Positions 1 through 7,329 of a stretch of 12,382 nucleotides of DNA are shown here, one piece after another. The translations under genes were made by a program, and so were the position numbers. Below the pieces are notes generated by a model. It ran no database searches, was not told the DNA's origin, and saw nothing but the letters and a program-made list of their open reading frames with translations. Numbering within the stretch: the stretch's first letter is position 1; each line of letters starts with the position of its first letter. The DNA is from Cytophagales bacterium (lineage in GTDB: Bacteria; Bacteroidota; Bacteroidia; Cytophagales; Cyclobacteriaceae): contig JAGUUF010000292.1 in the NCBI GenBank assembly GCA_020063545.1, positions 1 through 12,382 on the forward strand, in the 5' to 3' direction.

Positions 1-2
1 CG

Positions 3-1352
3 GTAGTAAAAGACGGAAAAGTACTGCTCGCAAAAGGATACGGTGTTCGCGAACTTGGAAAACCCGATCCGGTTAACGCGCAAACGTTGTTTGCCTGTGC
101 ATCAACCACCAAAGCCATGGTGGCCGCCTGTATGGGCATGCTGGTGGATGATGGAAAAGTAAGCTGGGATGACCCGGTGCATAAATACCTGCCGGAGTTT
201 CAGTTGTATGATCCGTACGTTACCCGTGAGCTGCGCATCCGCGATTTGTTTATCCACAACTCGGGCGTGGGCAATGCCGATTTTCTGTGGAGCGTAATGA
301 ACATTCCTACCGAAGAAGTATTGTATAAAATGCGCAGCGTTGAACCCAGTTACAGCCTGCGGTCATCTTTTATTTATCAGAACATTTTTTATGTTGCCGC
401 GGGTGAGGTTATCAAAAAAGTAAGCGGCAAACCGTGGAATGAATTCATCCGCGAGCGGTTGTTTAAGCCGCTTGGTATGAACCGCACCGTACCGCTGCTG
501 CGCGAGGTTACCGATCCCAACCAAACCAAGCCGCATTTTAAAATCGAAGGCACCATTACCGTGATTGAACACACCAGTGCTGACCAGGTGGGGGCGGCCG
601 GCAGTGTGTGGTCGTGTGCCGAAGACATCGGCAAGTGGGTACAATGCATGCTCGACAGCAGCAAGTACGCAGGTGGCAGGTTGCTGGCCGCTAAAACGTG
701 GGCAGAACTTTTTAAACCGCAAACACTTGTGCCTGCAAGCCAGTTTTATCCTACGGCACGGCTTACCAAACCCAACTGGACAACCTACGGGCTTGGATGG
801 TTTCAGCACGATTACAAAGGCAGGAAAGTGAACTTCCACACCGGCAGCCTGGCCGGTGCCATTGCCATTAATGGGCAGTTGCCTGAAGAAAAGCTGGGTA
901 TTTACGTATTCGGCAATTTCGATCATGCCGAGTTGCGCCACGCGCTCATGTACAAGGCATTCGACTTGTTTGTGCTGGGCGGTACGCGCGACTGGAGCAC
1001 GGAATTTTTACAACTGTACCGGGGCATTCAGGCCGAAAGCGAAAAGAAAGAAAAGGTATTTGAGAGCAAACGTGTGGAAGCCACAACGCCCACCCTTCCG
1101 CTTGATGAGTACACCGGTAAATATGTAAGCCCTGTTTTCGGTGAACTGGTCATCACCCGCGAGGGCGACCGGTTAACCGCGGTAGCCAACAATTTTCTGA
1201 AGGCAACTTTCGATCACTGGCATTACGATACCTTCCGCGGCTGGTTTGAAAAGAAATGGTACGGAAAGGAAAACCTGACCTTCACCTTGGGTTCAACCGG
1301 TAAAATTGCCTCCGTGCAAATGGCTGGTATAGATTTTAACCGCGTTAACTGA
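3..1352 (+). CDS. Serine hydrolase, beta-lactamase/S12 family with DUF3471 tail (5' truncated)
   Basis: The frame is open to the left edge, so the gene starts upstream; 449 residues are visible and the signal peptide and first strands are missing. The three class C beta-lactamase/DD-peptidase motifs are present: SxxK as STTK (bases 102-113, nucleophile Ser), YxN as YQN (375-383), and HTG (837-845) in place of KTG. A linker near visible residues 340-360 leads to a C-terminal beta-rich domain resembling DUF3471, from about residue 361 to the end. Family members hydrolyse peptides, amides or esters outside the cytoplasm; the substrate cannot be read from sequence. The first methionine-like codon inside the window (TTG at 87) is not the true start, because homology to the neighbouring hydrolase continues upstream of it. 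The gene is tail-to-tail with its paralogue, with one base between the stops. Family assignment is firm; substrate unknown. Confidence 0.9.
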   Translation, partial: VVKDGKVLLAKGYGVRELGKPDPVNAQTLFACASTTKAMVAACMGMLVDDGKVSWDDPVHKYLPEFQLYDPYVTRELRIRDLFIHNSGVGNADFLWSVMNIPTEEVLYKMRSVEPSYSLRSSFIYQNIFYVAAGEVIKKVSGKPWNEFIRERLFKPLGMNRTVPLLREVTDPNQTKPHFKIEGTITVIEHTSADQVGAAGSVWSCAEDIGKWVQCMLDSSKYAGGRLLAAKTWAELFKPQTLVPASQFYPTARLTKPNWTTYGLGWFQHDYKGRKVNFHTGSLAGAIAINGQLPEEKLGIYVFGNFDHAELRHALMYKAFDLFVLGGTRDWSTEFLQLYRGIQAESEKKEKVFESKRVEATTPTLPLDEYTGKYVSPVFGELVITREGDRLTAVANNFLKATFDHWHYDTFRGWFEKKWYGKENLTFTLGSTGKIASVQMAGIDFNRVN

Positions 1353-1353
1353 T

Positions 1354-3168
1354 TTATTTTCGCTTCGCAACAAATGTTCCATTAGGCTGGATAAAGGTTG
1401 CCTCGGTTATTTTTCCGTTGGTTTCTGTAAATTTTATTTTAAAGCCGTCCAGGGTTTTAATCACAAACGTATGTTTTTCAGTTGGCAGCAACTCGTATTC
1501 GGGTTGGCCCGGAACATACAGGTAAAGCGTTTTGCCATCCTCCTTCAGGTAGAATTTTGACACCATACCCGCCAGGATGTACTCACCGGCATAGCTTTCA
1601 AGAACCTGCCGGTCAATCGCTAAAGCTTTTGGTGTACGTTTAAATTCTATAGGGTCGGTGGCCGGTTCGAGTTTAGCCGTCAGCGAGGAAATGTCTCCCG
1701 TTTCGTTGGTGCGGAAATTGAAATGCAGGTTGGCGCGAGTGGTGGTATCAATCTTTCCATTTTCTATTTCATAGGGGAGAAAAATATCGTAGTGATAGTG
1801 TTTTAGCCACAAGGTTTGTAAAGGAGTTCTGGCAAACAGCGAATCGCGTTCAACGAACAATTCAAATTTTCCGTAACCGGGATGGTGGTAGCTGCCGGTA
1901 TAATCGTACAATATGTGTGATGGTTTTGTGTTTTTCTTTTGTGCTGACTGTGTTGCCGCTTTGGCTGAGGCTTGTTGTTTCTCGGCATCTTCAACGCGCT
2001 TGGTGTAAACCTTGTTCCAGTCGGTGGGCTTAACGTTAAGCAGTTTATCGCTGATGGTGTTGCGGATAAGCGAGGGGAGAACCGATCCGTTTTGGTTAAC
2101 CAGCACCACAATGCCGATGCTGTCGGTGGGAAAGAACGATACATTAGCCGAAAAGCCATCAATATTACCGCCATGCTCTACGCGGTAATGGCCTTTGTAG
2201 GAAGAGAGGAACCAGCCGTACCCATAGTTGCCCATATGCACATCCGGAAACTCCGGGTCGGGCGGGTCGTTGTTGATGACCATGTGCGAGCCCATGGCTT
2301 CTTTTACGTAGGTATCCGGAAGCACTTGTTTGCCCTGGAATTTGCCGCCATTAATCCAGGTAATGAGCCAGTTGGCCATTTCGTTTACCGAGCTGTTAAT
2401 GCTGCCTGCTGGGCCCATGGCGGCTATGTCGTAATAATCCATTTTGGTTACCTGTGTTTTGTTTTTCACTTCATACCCGATAGCGGCTTCCGTTCCCTTT
2501 CGTAGCCCATCGATTACCGTGGTTGAATTTTTCATCTGCAGCGGTTCAAAAAAATGCTGGCGTATATTTTCTTCCCAGCTTTTGCCGGTAATCTTTTCGG
2601 CAATTACGCCTTGTGTTAAAAACATAAAGTTGTTGTAGTACCACTTTTCGCGCACGGCCGCAAAAGGCGGTTGGTGTTCAATGCGCATCATCAGGCTGTC
2701 GCGCGAATGCGTGGGAAAAAGATACCAGCTGAAATCGTGACGGGGCAGGCCGGTACGATGCGTCATAATATCTTTAATGGTAATGAGGTTGTTCATCTCC
2801 GGTTTGTTAAAGCGGAGTTCGGGTATGTATTTGATGGGGCTGTCATCAAACGATAGTTTTTTCTCTTCACGCAGGATACCCAGTAAGCCACAAGTAAAGG
2901 CTTTGCTGCATGAGCCGATGGCGAATTGCGTGGTTGGGGTTACCGGAAGTTTGTTCTCAAAATCGCGGTAGCCAAAACCTTTGGCATATATGATTTTGTT
3001 TTTCTCCACCACGGCAACGGCAAACCCGGAAGCATGCCATTTACCCAACAGTTGCTGCAATTCGGCATCAAGGCCGGCCAGGCGGTTGCCGGATGGCGGG
3101 AGTGATTTCTTTTGCGCGGATGCGGATAAGCAACAAAGGATACTGGTGATAACTATGAAGTGTTTCAT
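1354..3168 (-). CDS. Exported serine hydrolase, beta-lactamase/S12 family, with two C-terminal beta domains
   Basis: Predicted 604 aa. Residues 1-19 form a type I signal peptide (Lys2-His3, hydrophobic core, ASA-Q cleavage site), which supports the ATG start and an extracytoplasmic location. The catalytic domain covers about residues 35-380 with SxxK as SCSK (Ser86, Lys89), YxN as YNN (Tyr178) and HGG (His332) in the KTG position. After a Lys/Ala/Gln-rich linker (about 393-415) come two beta-rich segments: a DUF3471-like one (about 418-510) and a second (about 520-603) starting with a similar Y-x-G-x-Y pattern. It is clearly paralogous to the truncated hydrolase it faces, for example the shared pattern GK-x-W-x-E-x-I-R after the YxN motif. 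It is longer by roughly one C-terminal domain. Likely a D-aminopeptidase, esterase or amidase type enzyme; substrate unknown. No convincing TAnnTTTG promoter was found upstream. Confidence 0.93.
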   Translation of the reverse strand: MKHFIVITSILCCLSASAQKKSLPPSGNRLAGLDAELQQLLGKWHASGFAVAVVEKNKIIYAKGFGYRDFENKLPVTPTTQFAIGSCSKAFTCGLLGILREEKKLSFDDSPIKYIPELRFNKPEMNNLITIKDIMTHRTGLPRHDFSWYLFPTHSRDSLMMRIEHQPPFAAVREKWYYNNFMFLTQGVIAEKITGKSWEENIRQHFFEPLQMKNSTTVIDGLRKGTEAAIGYEVKNKTQVTKMDYYDIAAMGPAGSINSSVNEMANWLITWINGGKFQGKQVLPDTYVKEAMGSHMVINNDPPDPEFPDVHMGNYGYGWFLSSYKGHYRVEHGGNIDGFSANVSFFPTDSIGIVVLVNQNGSVLPSLIRNTISDKLLNVKPTDWNKVYTKRVEDAEKQQASAKAATQSAQKKNTKPSHILYDYTGSYHHPGYGKFELFVERDSLFARTPLQTLWLKHYHYDIFLPYEIENGKIDTTTRANLHFNFRTNETGDISSLTAKLEPATDPIEFKRTPKALAIDRQVLESYAGEYILAGMVSKFYLKEDGKTLYLYVPGQPEYELLPTEKHTFVIKTLDGFKIKFTETNGKITEATFIQPNGTFVAKRK

Positions 3169-3321
3169 AAGATGAAGGGTTAGAAGTGAAAGGTAGGAAT
3201 TTCGATTGTTTTATTGCAGCGGATAGGCTGATTGGACACATTTATATCCGGACGGCCAATCGTAAAAACACCTTTACTAATTCCGGATTACTTGCTAATT
3301 TATCAAACCATTTTCCCCTAT

Positions 3322-4788
3322 ATGAAAAACTGCTTCACCATCATCCTCATAGCTGCCTGCATTACGCTGCTTGCCCAGGCTCCCGATATGCCCACCGATT
3401 TCCTGGGCAAGGAATGGCACCAGGAACGCAGGCAAAAGCTGCGGGAAAAACTGCCGCCCAATTCAGTAGCTGTATTCTTTGCCAATGCTGTGCGCAACCG
3501 CAGCAACGATGTGGATTACGTGTACCACCAGGATCCCGACTTTTATTATTTAACCGGCTACCGCGAGCCCCACGCCATGTTGCTGATTTTTAAGGAAAAA
3601 CAACAGGCACCCAATGGTACCTTCTTTGATGAAATAATTTTTGTGCAACCCAGCAATCCAATCCGGGAAATGTGGACTGGTCGAAGGCTGGGATTCACCG
3701 GTGCACGCGAGCAACTGGGATTTGAAATGGCATTTAACAATGCCGATTTTGAAAAGTTTCCGATCGACTTTTCGAAATTTGATTCCATCCTGTTTTTTGA
3801 TTTTCATAACGATGTGCGGGACGATCGAAGGGATCCGAGCGATTTATACAACCTTATTCACCTCTTTAAGCTAAAAGTTTACCATCCTGATATTGTTACC
3901 CTGAGGCCTGAGCCACCTAAAAACCGACTAAACACACGAGAGTTGATCCGAATAATGAATGAACTGCGCGGCATTAAAACAAAGGAAGAGATTGACTTGC
4001 TGCGCAAAGCAGTGATGATCTCCTGCATCGGGCAGGTGGAAGTAATGAAAGCAATGAAACCCGGCATGAGCGAACGCGAAGTGCAGGGCATTCATGAATA
4101 TGTGTTTAAAAAATACCAGGCCGAAGATGTCGGCTATCCGTCCATCGTTGGTGGAGGACATAATGGTTGTATTTTGCATTATATCGATAATTACAAACCT
4201 GCTCTCGATCCTAAGGAACTTATCCTGATGGACCTGGGCGCTGAGTACCATGGTTATACTGCGGATATCACCCGCACCATACCGGTAGGCGGAAAGTTTT
4301 CAACGGAACAAAAGCAGATTTATGACCTGGTGCTGGCCGCACAGGAAGAAGCGATGAAAATCTGTAAGCCGGGCACCACATTCTCGGATTTGTATGAAGC
4401 TACTGCCCGCGTGATTGACAAGGGGCTTGCCGAACTAAAGATCATCGATAAACCAACCGACCAGCACCTGTACTACCCGCACGGCTGCTGCCACCACATT
4501 GGTTTGGATGTGCACGACCGCGGCAACTACGATGTGCTGCAGGAAAACATGGTGATTACCATCGAACCCGGCATTTACATACAGAAAAACACCACCAACG
4601 ACCCGAAGTGGTGGGGCATTGCGGTGCGTATAGAAGACGATTACCTGATTACCAAAGACGGTTGCGAACATCTCTCCTCCTTCGCTCCGCGCACAACAGA
4701 AGCGATTGAAGCTATGATGAAACAGCCCAGCCCGCTGGATAATTTGATTTTACCGGAGCTGAATAAAATGGTGCCGGTTAAAAACTGA
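3322..4788 (+). CDS. Exported aminopeptidase P (Xaa-Pro aminopeptidase, M24B)
   Basis: Predicted 488 aa. It removes an N-terminal residue preceding proline, using two metal ions. The N-terminal creatinase/prolidase-like domain (AMP_N) spans about residues 25-175 and the pita-bread catalytic domain about 215-465. All five expected ligands are visible: Asp304 (MDLG), Asp315 (TADIT), His391 in HGCCHHIGLDVH, Glu415 (TIEPG) and Glu438 (RIEDD). His286 in GCILHY matches the proton-shuttle His of E. coli PepP, and His398 is also kept. I chose the ATG at 3322 over the in-frame ATG at 3232 because it gives a clean signal peptide (residues 1-19, LLA-Q cleavage); the extra 30 residues are not signal-like. 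A periplasmic location is inferred. Unlike cytoplasmic PepP, this form is presumably for digestion of imported or environmental proline peptides. The M28 peptidase follows 102 bp downstream. Confidence 0.94.
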   Translation: MKNCFTIILIAACITLLAQAPDMPTDFLGKEWHQERRQKLREKLPPNSVAVFFANAVRNRSNDVDYVYHQDPDFYYLTGYREPHAMLLIFKEKQQAPNGTFFDEIIFVQPSNPIREMWTGRRLGFTGAREQLGFEMAFNNADFEKFPIDFSKFDSILFFDFHNDVRDDRRDPSDLYNLIHLFKLKVYHPDIVTLRPEPPKNRLNTRELIRIMNELRGIKTKEEIDLLRKAVMISCIGQVEVMKAMKPGMSEREVQGIHEYVFKKYQAEDVGYPSIVGGGHNGCILHYIDNYKPALDPKELILMDLGAEYHGYTADITRTIPVGGKFSTEQKQIYDLVLAAQEEAMKICKPGTTFSDLYEATARVIDKGLAELKIIDKPTDQHLYYPHGCCHHIGLDVHDRGNYDVLQENMVITIEPGIYIQKNTTNDPKWWGIAVRIEDDYLITKDGCEHLSSFAPRTTEAIEAMMKQPSPLDNLILPELNKMVPVKN

Positions 4789-4829
4789 ACGTAACTAACT
4801 TTTATCATCAATTTCTGCCAGGACAGGAA

Positions 4830-4858
4830 GGTGGCCTGTATTTTTCAGCCACCGGTGG
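4830..4858 (+). other. Competing inverted repeats between the M24 and M28 peptidase genes
   Basis: GGTGGC (4830-4835) can pair with GCCACC (4848-4853) around a T-rich 12-nt loop. CCACC (4849-4853) can instead pair with the adjacent GGTGG (4854-4858), a perfect 10-bp palindrome. A further short pairing exists between ACAGG (4823-4827) and CCTGT (4835-4839). No U-tract follows, so this is not a standard intrinsic terminator. It lies in the 102-bp spacer 32 bases before the M28 start and could be mRNA structure or a protein-binding palindrome. The function is unknown. Confidence 0.35.
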
Positions 4859-4890
4859 TTATCTTGCCGGCCGGTTAAACGCTATTCGTT

Positions 4891-6108
4891 ATGAGATTGG
4901 TTTTTCTTTTCCTTTTGTCAGTTGGTTCAGTTTGGTTACATGCACAACAAATTGAAGCAACCCGTATCAAACAGCATATTAAGATACTTGCCAGTGATTC
5001 CCTTCAGGGCCGGGGTACCGGTAAAGAAGGCGAGCGCATGGCGGCAGCTTACCTGCAAGGCCAGTTTAAAAAACTGAAACTTAAACCGATGGGCGATGGA
5101 GGCACATACCTACAGGCTTTTCCGTTTAAGGGAGGTGCCCATGGCGAAGGCGCAGCGGGCACGGCAAACAATGTAATTGCTTACCTCGATAACAAGGCCG
5201 CCACTACCATTATTGTTGGAGCACACTACGATCACCTGGGCATGGGCGACCAGGGCAGTTCGCTGGATGCAAACCCGCAGGAGAAAATCCATAATGGTGC
5301 CGATGACAATGCTTCGGGCACAGCCGGTGTGCTGGAACTGGCACGCTACTTTTCTACCAATAAAAAGAAAGAGAATAACAATTTTTTATTCATACTCTTC
5401 TCGGGCGAGGAGTTGGGATTGCTCGGATCGAAATATTTTACAGAAAACCCCACTGCCGATCTTTCCAAAATCAATTTCATGATCAACATGGATATGGTTG
5501 GCCGGCTTAATCCAGAAACAAAAACGGTGGCGGTTAACGGAAGCGGAACCAGCCCGGTATGGGAGCCGTTGCTGAAAAACCTGGCTACCGACCAGCTTAA
5601 AATCAAAACCGACTCCAGCGGCATCGGGCCTTCTGATCACACCTCGTTTTACCTGAAGGACATTCCCGTGCTGCATTTCTTTACCGGTTCGCACACCGAT
5701 TACCACAAGCCTTCCGATGACTGGGATAAAATCAATTACGATGGAGCCGTAGCGGTGTTAAATCTTATCCGGCAGGTAATTGAAAAGCTCGATGGCGAGC
5801 CGAAACTTACCTTTCTGAAAACCAAAAGCAGCGCCATGGCGGTACGCAGTCCGTTTAAAGTAACCATGGGCGTTATGCCCAGCTATGCATCGGATGAGCC
5901 CGGGTTGAAAGTTGATGGTGTTACCGATGGCCGTCCTGCGCAAAAGGCCGGCATACAGGCAGGCGATTTGATTATTGAAATGGGCAACTACCCGGTAAAA
6001 GATGTGCAAAGCTACATGGAGGCGCTCGGAAAATTTGAGAAGGGGCAAACGATACCGGTAAAGATTAAGCGTGGAACTGAAGTGCTAACGTTTCAGATTA
6101 CTTTTTGA
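4891..6108 (+). CDS. Exported M28 zinc aminopeptidase with C-terminal PDZ domain
   Basis: Predicted 405 aa. Residues 1-18 are a type I signal peptide (LHA-QQ cleavage), so the enzyme acts in the periplasm or outside. The M28 catalytic domain (about 30-300) has every expected residue: zinc ligand His112 and catalytic-support Asp114 in AHYDHLG, bridging Asp138 in GADDNASG, general base Glu173 and ligand Glu174 in SGEELG, Asp201 in MDMVGR, and His272 in TDYHKP. No PA insert is present. Residues about 320-405 form a PDZ domain with a carboxylate-loop-like segment and the AGIQAGDLI stretch typical of such domains. M28 enzymes are mostly aminopeptidases; the PDZ may recognise C-termini or regulate access. 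It lies downstream of the aminopeptidase P in the same orientation (102-bp gap) and may share its transcript. It runs tail-to-tail into the acyl-CoA dehydrogenase with a 3-base gap. Confidence 0.94.
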   Translation: MRLVFLFLLSVGSVWLHAQQIEATRIKQHIKILASDSLQGRGTGKEGERMAAAYLQGQFKKLKLKPMGDGGTYLQAFPFKGGAHGEGAAGTANNVIAYLDNKAATTIIVGAHYDHLGMGDQGSSLDANPQEKIHNGADDNASGTAGVLELARYFSTNKKKENNNFLFILFSGEELGLLGSKYFTENPTADLSKINFMINMDMVGRLNPETKTVAVNGSGTSPVWEPLLKNLATDQLKIKTDSSGIGPSDHTSFYLKDIPVLHFFTGSHTDYHKPSDDWDKINYDGAVAVLNLIRQVIEKLDGEPKLTFLKTKSSAMAVRSPFKVTMGVMPSYASDEPGLKVDGVTDGRPAQKAGIQAGDLIIEMGNYPVKDVQSYMEALGKFEKGQTIPVKIKRGTEVLTFQITF

Positions 6109-6111
6109 ACA

Positions 6112-7254
6112 CTAAACCCGCAGCAACTCCCTCGAAATAACCATCTTCTGTATCTCGGTGGTGCCTTCGTAAATCTGGGTAATCTTCGCATCACGCATCA
6201 TGCGCTCAACGTGGTACTCCTTAACATAGCCGTAGCCGCCATGAATCTGTACGGCTTCTGTGGTTACTTCCTGCGCAATCTGCGAGGCAAATAACTTGGC
6301 CTGTGCGGCAGCCTTTACAAAATTTTTGTTTTGATCTTTCAGGTAAGCGGCCTGCCACACCAGCAGCCGTGCGGCATCAATCTTGGTGGCCATGTCGGCA
6401 AGTTTAAATTGAATAGCCTGGTGCTCGGAAAGAAAATGACCGAAGGCTTTACGCTCTTTGGCATACTTCAACGCCAGTTCATATGCACCTGAAGCCAGGC
6501 CAAGCGCCTGCGAGGCGATGCCGATGCGCCCGCCATTAAGGGTGGTCATGGCGAAGGTAAAACCAAAGCCATCCTCACCAATGCGGTTGGCTTTAGGCAC
6601 CTTAACATCGGTAAACATTAATGAGTGTGTATCCGATCCACGAATGCCCATCTTATCTTCCTTCTTACCCACCATAAAGCCGGGCATGCCCTTCTCAATA
6701 ATCAGCGCGTTAATTCCTTTGTGCCTCTTTTCCGGATGTGTCTGTGCGATGACAATATAAACACCGGCCGTTCCTCCGTTGGTAATCCAGTTTTTGGTTC
6801 CGTTTAGCAAATAAAAATCACCCTTGTCTTCGGCAGTTGTTCGCTGGCTGGTGGCATCCGAGCCGGCTTCAGGCTCCGACAGGCAGAAGGCGCCAATCAC
6901 TTCGCCTTTGGCCAGGCGCTTCAGGTATTTTTCTTTTTGTTCCTCCGTTCCGAATTTTTCAATGCCCCAGCACACCAGCGAGTTGTTTACCGACATGACC
7001 ACGGAAGCCGATGCATCTACTTTGGAGATCTCTTCCATTGCCAGTACATAGGAGATGGTGTCCATCCCTCCACCGTTGTATTTCGGGTCAACCATCATGC
7101 CCATAAAGCCCAACTCACCCATTTTTTTTATTTGTTCGGCAGGGAATTTCTGATGGGTGTCGCGTTCAATCACCCCGGGCAATAATTCGGTTTGAGCGAA
7201 ATCGCGGGCGGCCTGCTGTACGGCAAGGTGTTCTTCAGTGAGTTGAAAATTCAT
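6112..7254 (-). CDS. Acyl-CoA dehydrogenase, short/branched-chain type
   Basis: Predicted 380 aa, the normal length for a soluble tetrameric FAD enzyme that makes trans-2-enoyl-CoA and passes electrons to ETF. Order: N-terminal helical domain (1-115), middle beta domain (about 120-230) with the signature CLSEPEAGSDA (124-134), and C-terminal helical domain (about 231-380). The C-terminal part contains QIHGGYGY (336-343) and the catalytic Glu363 in IYEGTTEIQ. The Glu at this position groups it with butyryl-, short/branched- and glutaryl-type enzymes rather than isovaleryl or long-chain ones, where the base sits elsewhere. No signal peptide, so cytoplasmic: fatty-acid or branched-chain amino-acid oxidation. 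The exact substrate is not decidable here. A terminator-like hairpin and U-tract end 15 bases upstream of its ATG, so its own promoter probably overlaps that element. Confidence 0.95.
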   Translation of the reverse strand: MNFQLTEEHLAVQQAARDFAQTELLPGVIERDTHQKFPAEQIKKMGELGFMGMMVDPKYNGGGMDTISYVLAMEEISKVDASASVVMSVNNSLVCWGIEKFGTEEQKEKYLKRLAKGEVIGAFCLSEPEAGSDATSQRTTAEDKGDFYLLNGTKNWITNGGTAGVYIVIAQTHPEKRHKGINALIIEKGMPGFMVGKKEDKMGIRGSDTHSLMFTDVKVPKANRIGEDGFGFTFAMTTLNGGRIGIASQALGLASGAYELALKYAKERKAFGHFLSEHQAIQFKLADMATKIDAARLLVWQAAYLKDQNKNFVKAAAQAKLFASQIAQEVTTEAVQIHGGYGYVKEYHVERMMRDAKITQIYEGTTEIQKMVISRELLRV

Positions 7255-7268
7255 AACAACGGGTTAAC

Positions 7269-7302
7269 AAAAAAAGAAGCCTGAGGTTAAACCTCAGGCT
7301 TC
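7269..7302 (-). terminator. Intrinsic terminator downstream of the YugP-like gene
   Basis: A perfect 11-bp stem, GAAGCCTGAGG (7276-7286) with CCTCAGGCTTC (7292-7302), closes a 5-base loop. On the minus strand it is followed directly by seven T (the A-run 7269-7275 on the plus strand). It lies 27 bases after the metallopeptidase stop and should end that transcript. On the plus strand no T-run follows, so it is unidirectional. Its U-tract ends only 15 bases before the acyl-CoA dehydrogenase ATG, which makes it a candidate leader attenuator for that gene as well. Confidence 0.85.
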
Positions 7303-7309
7303 AAAATTA
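7302..7309 (-). promoter_or_regulatory. Candidate -7 promoter element for acyl-CoA dehydrogenase
   Basis: TAATTTTG on the minus strand matches the Bacteroidota -7 consensus TAnnTTTG exactly. Its last base is the first base of the terminator stem, so transcription from here would begin inside the 5' arm of the hairpin and give a leader of about 40-45 nt. No TTG is found at the usual -33 distance, which weakens the call. It is otherwise the only matching site that I noticed close upstream of this gene. Confidence 0.3.
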
Positions 7310-7329
7310 ATGGATTTGCAGACTTTTAT

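Noticed and set aside
363..941. 192-codon minus-strand open frame opposite the first serine hydrolase
   Set aside because: It lies entirely antisense to a gene with all catalytic motifs, has no recognisable domain and no promoter; such frames are a by-product of codon usage.
1972..2505. 177-codon plus-strand open frame inside the second serine hydrolase
   Set aside because: Antisense shadow of a well-supported gene; composition is not protein-like and no start context is visible.
3232..3321. Upstream in-frame ATG for aminopeptidase P
   Set aside because: It would bury the signal peptide behind 30 residues that do not resemble a leader; the start at 3322 gives a normal exported protein.
3169..3321. 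Promoter elements in the divergent region between the second hydrolase and aminopeptidase P
   Set aside because: Only partial TAnnTTTG matches (such as TACCTTTC on the minus strand and TAATTTAT on the plus strand), without a TTG at the -33 distance.
3322..3360. Lipobox-like IAAC (residues 10-13) in the aminopeptidase P leader
   Set aside because: It fits the lipobox pattern, but a Cys at position 13 leaves a very short signal; a type I site at LLA-Q is more natural. Not fully excluded.
4867..4874. CCGGCCGG palindrome before the M28 gene
   Set aside because: An 8-bp palindrome is expected by chance at this base composition and has no supporting context.
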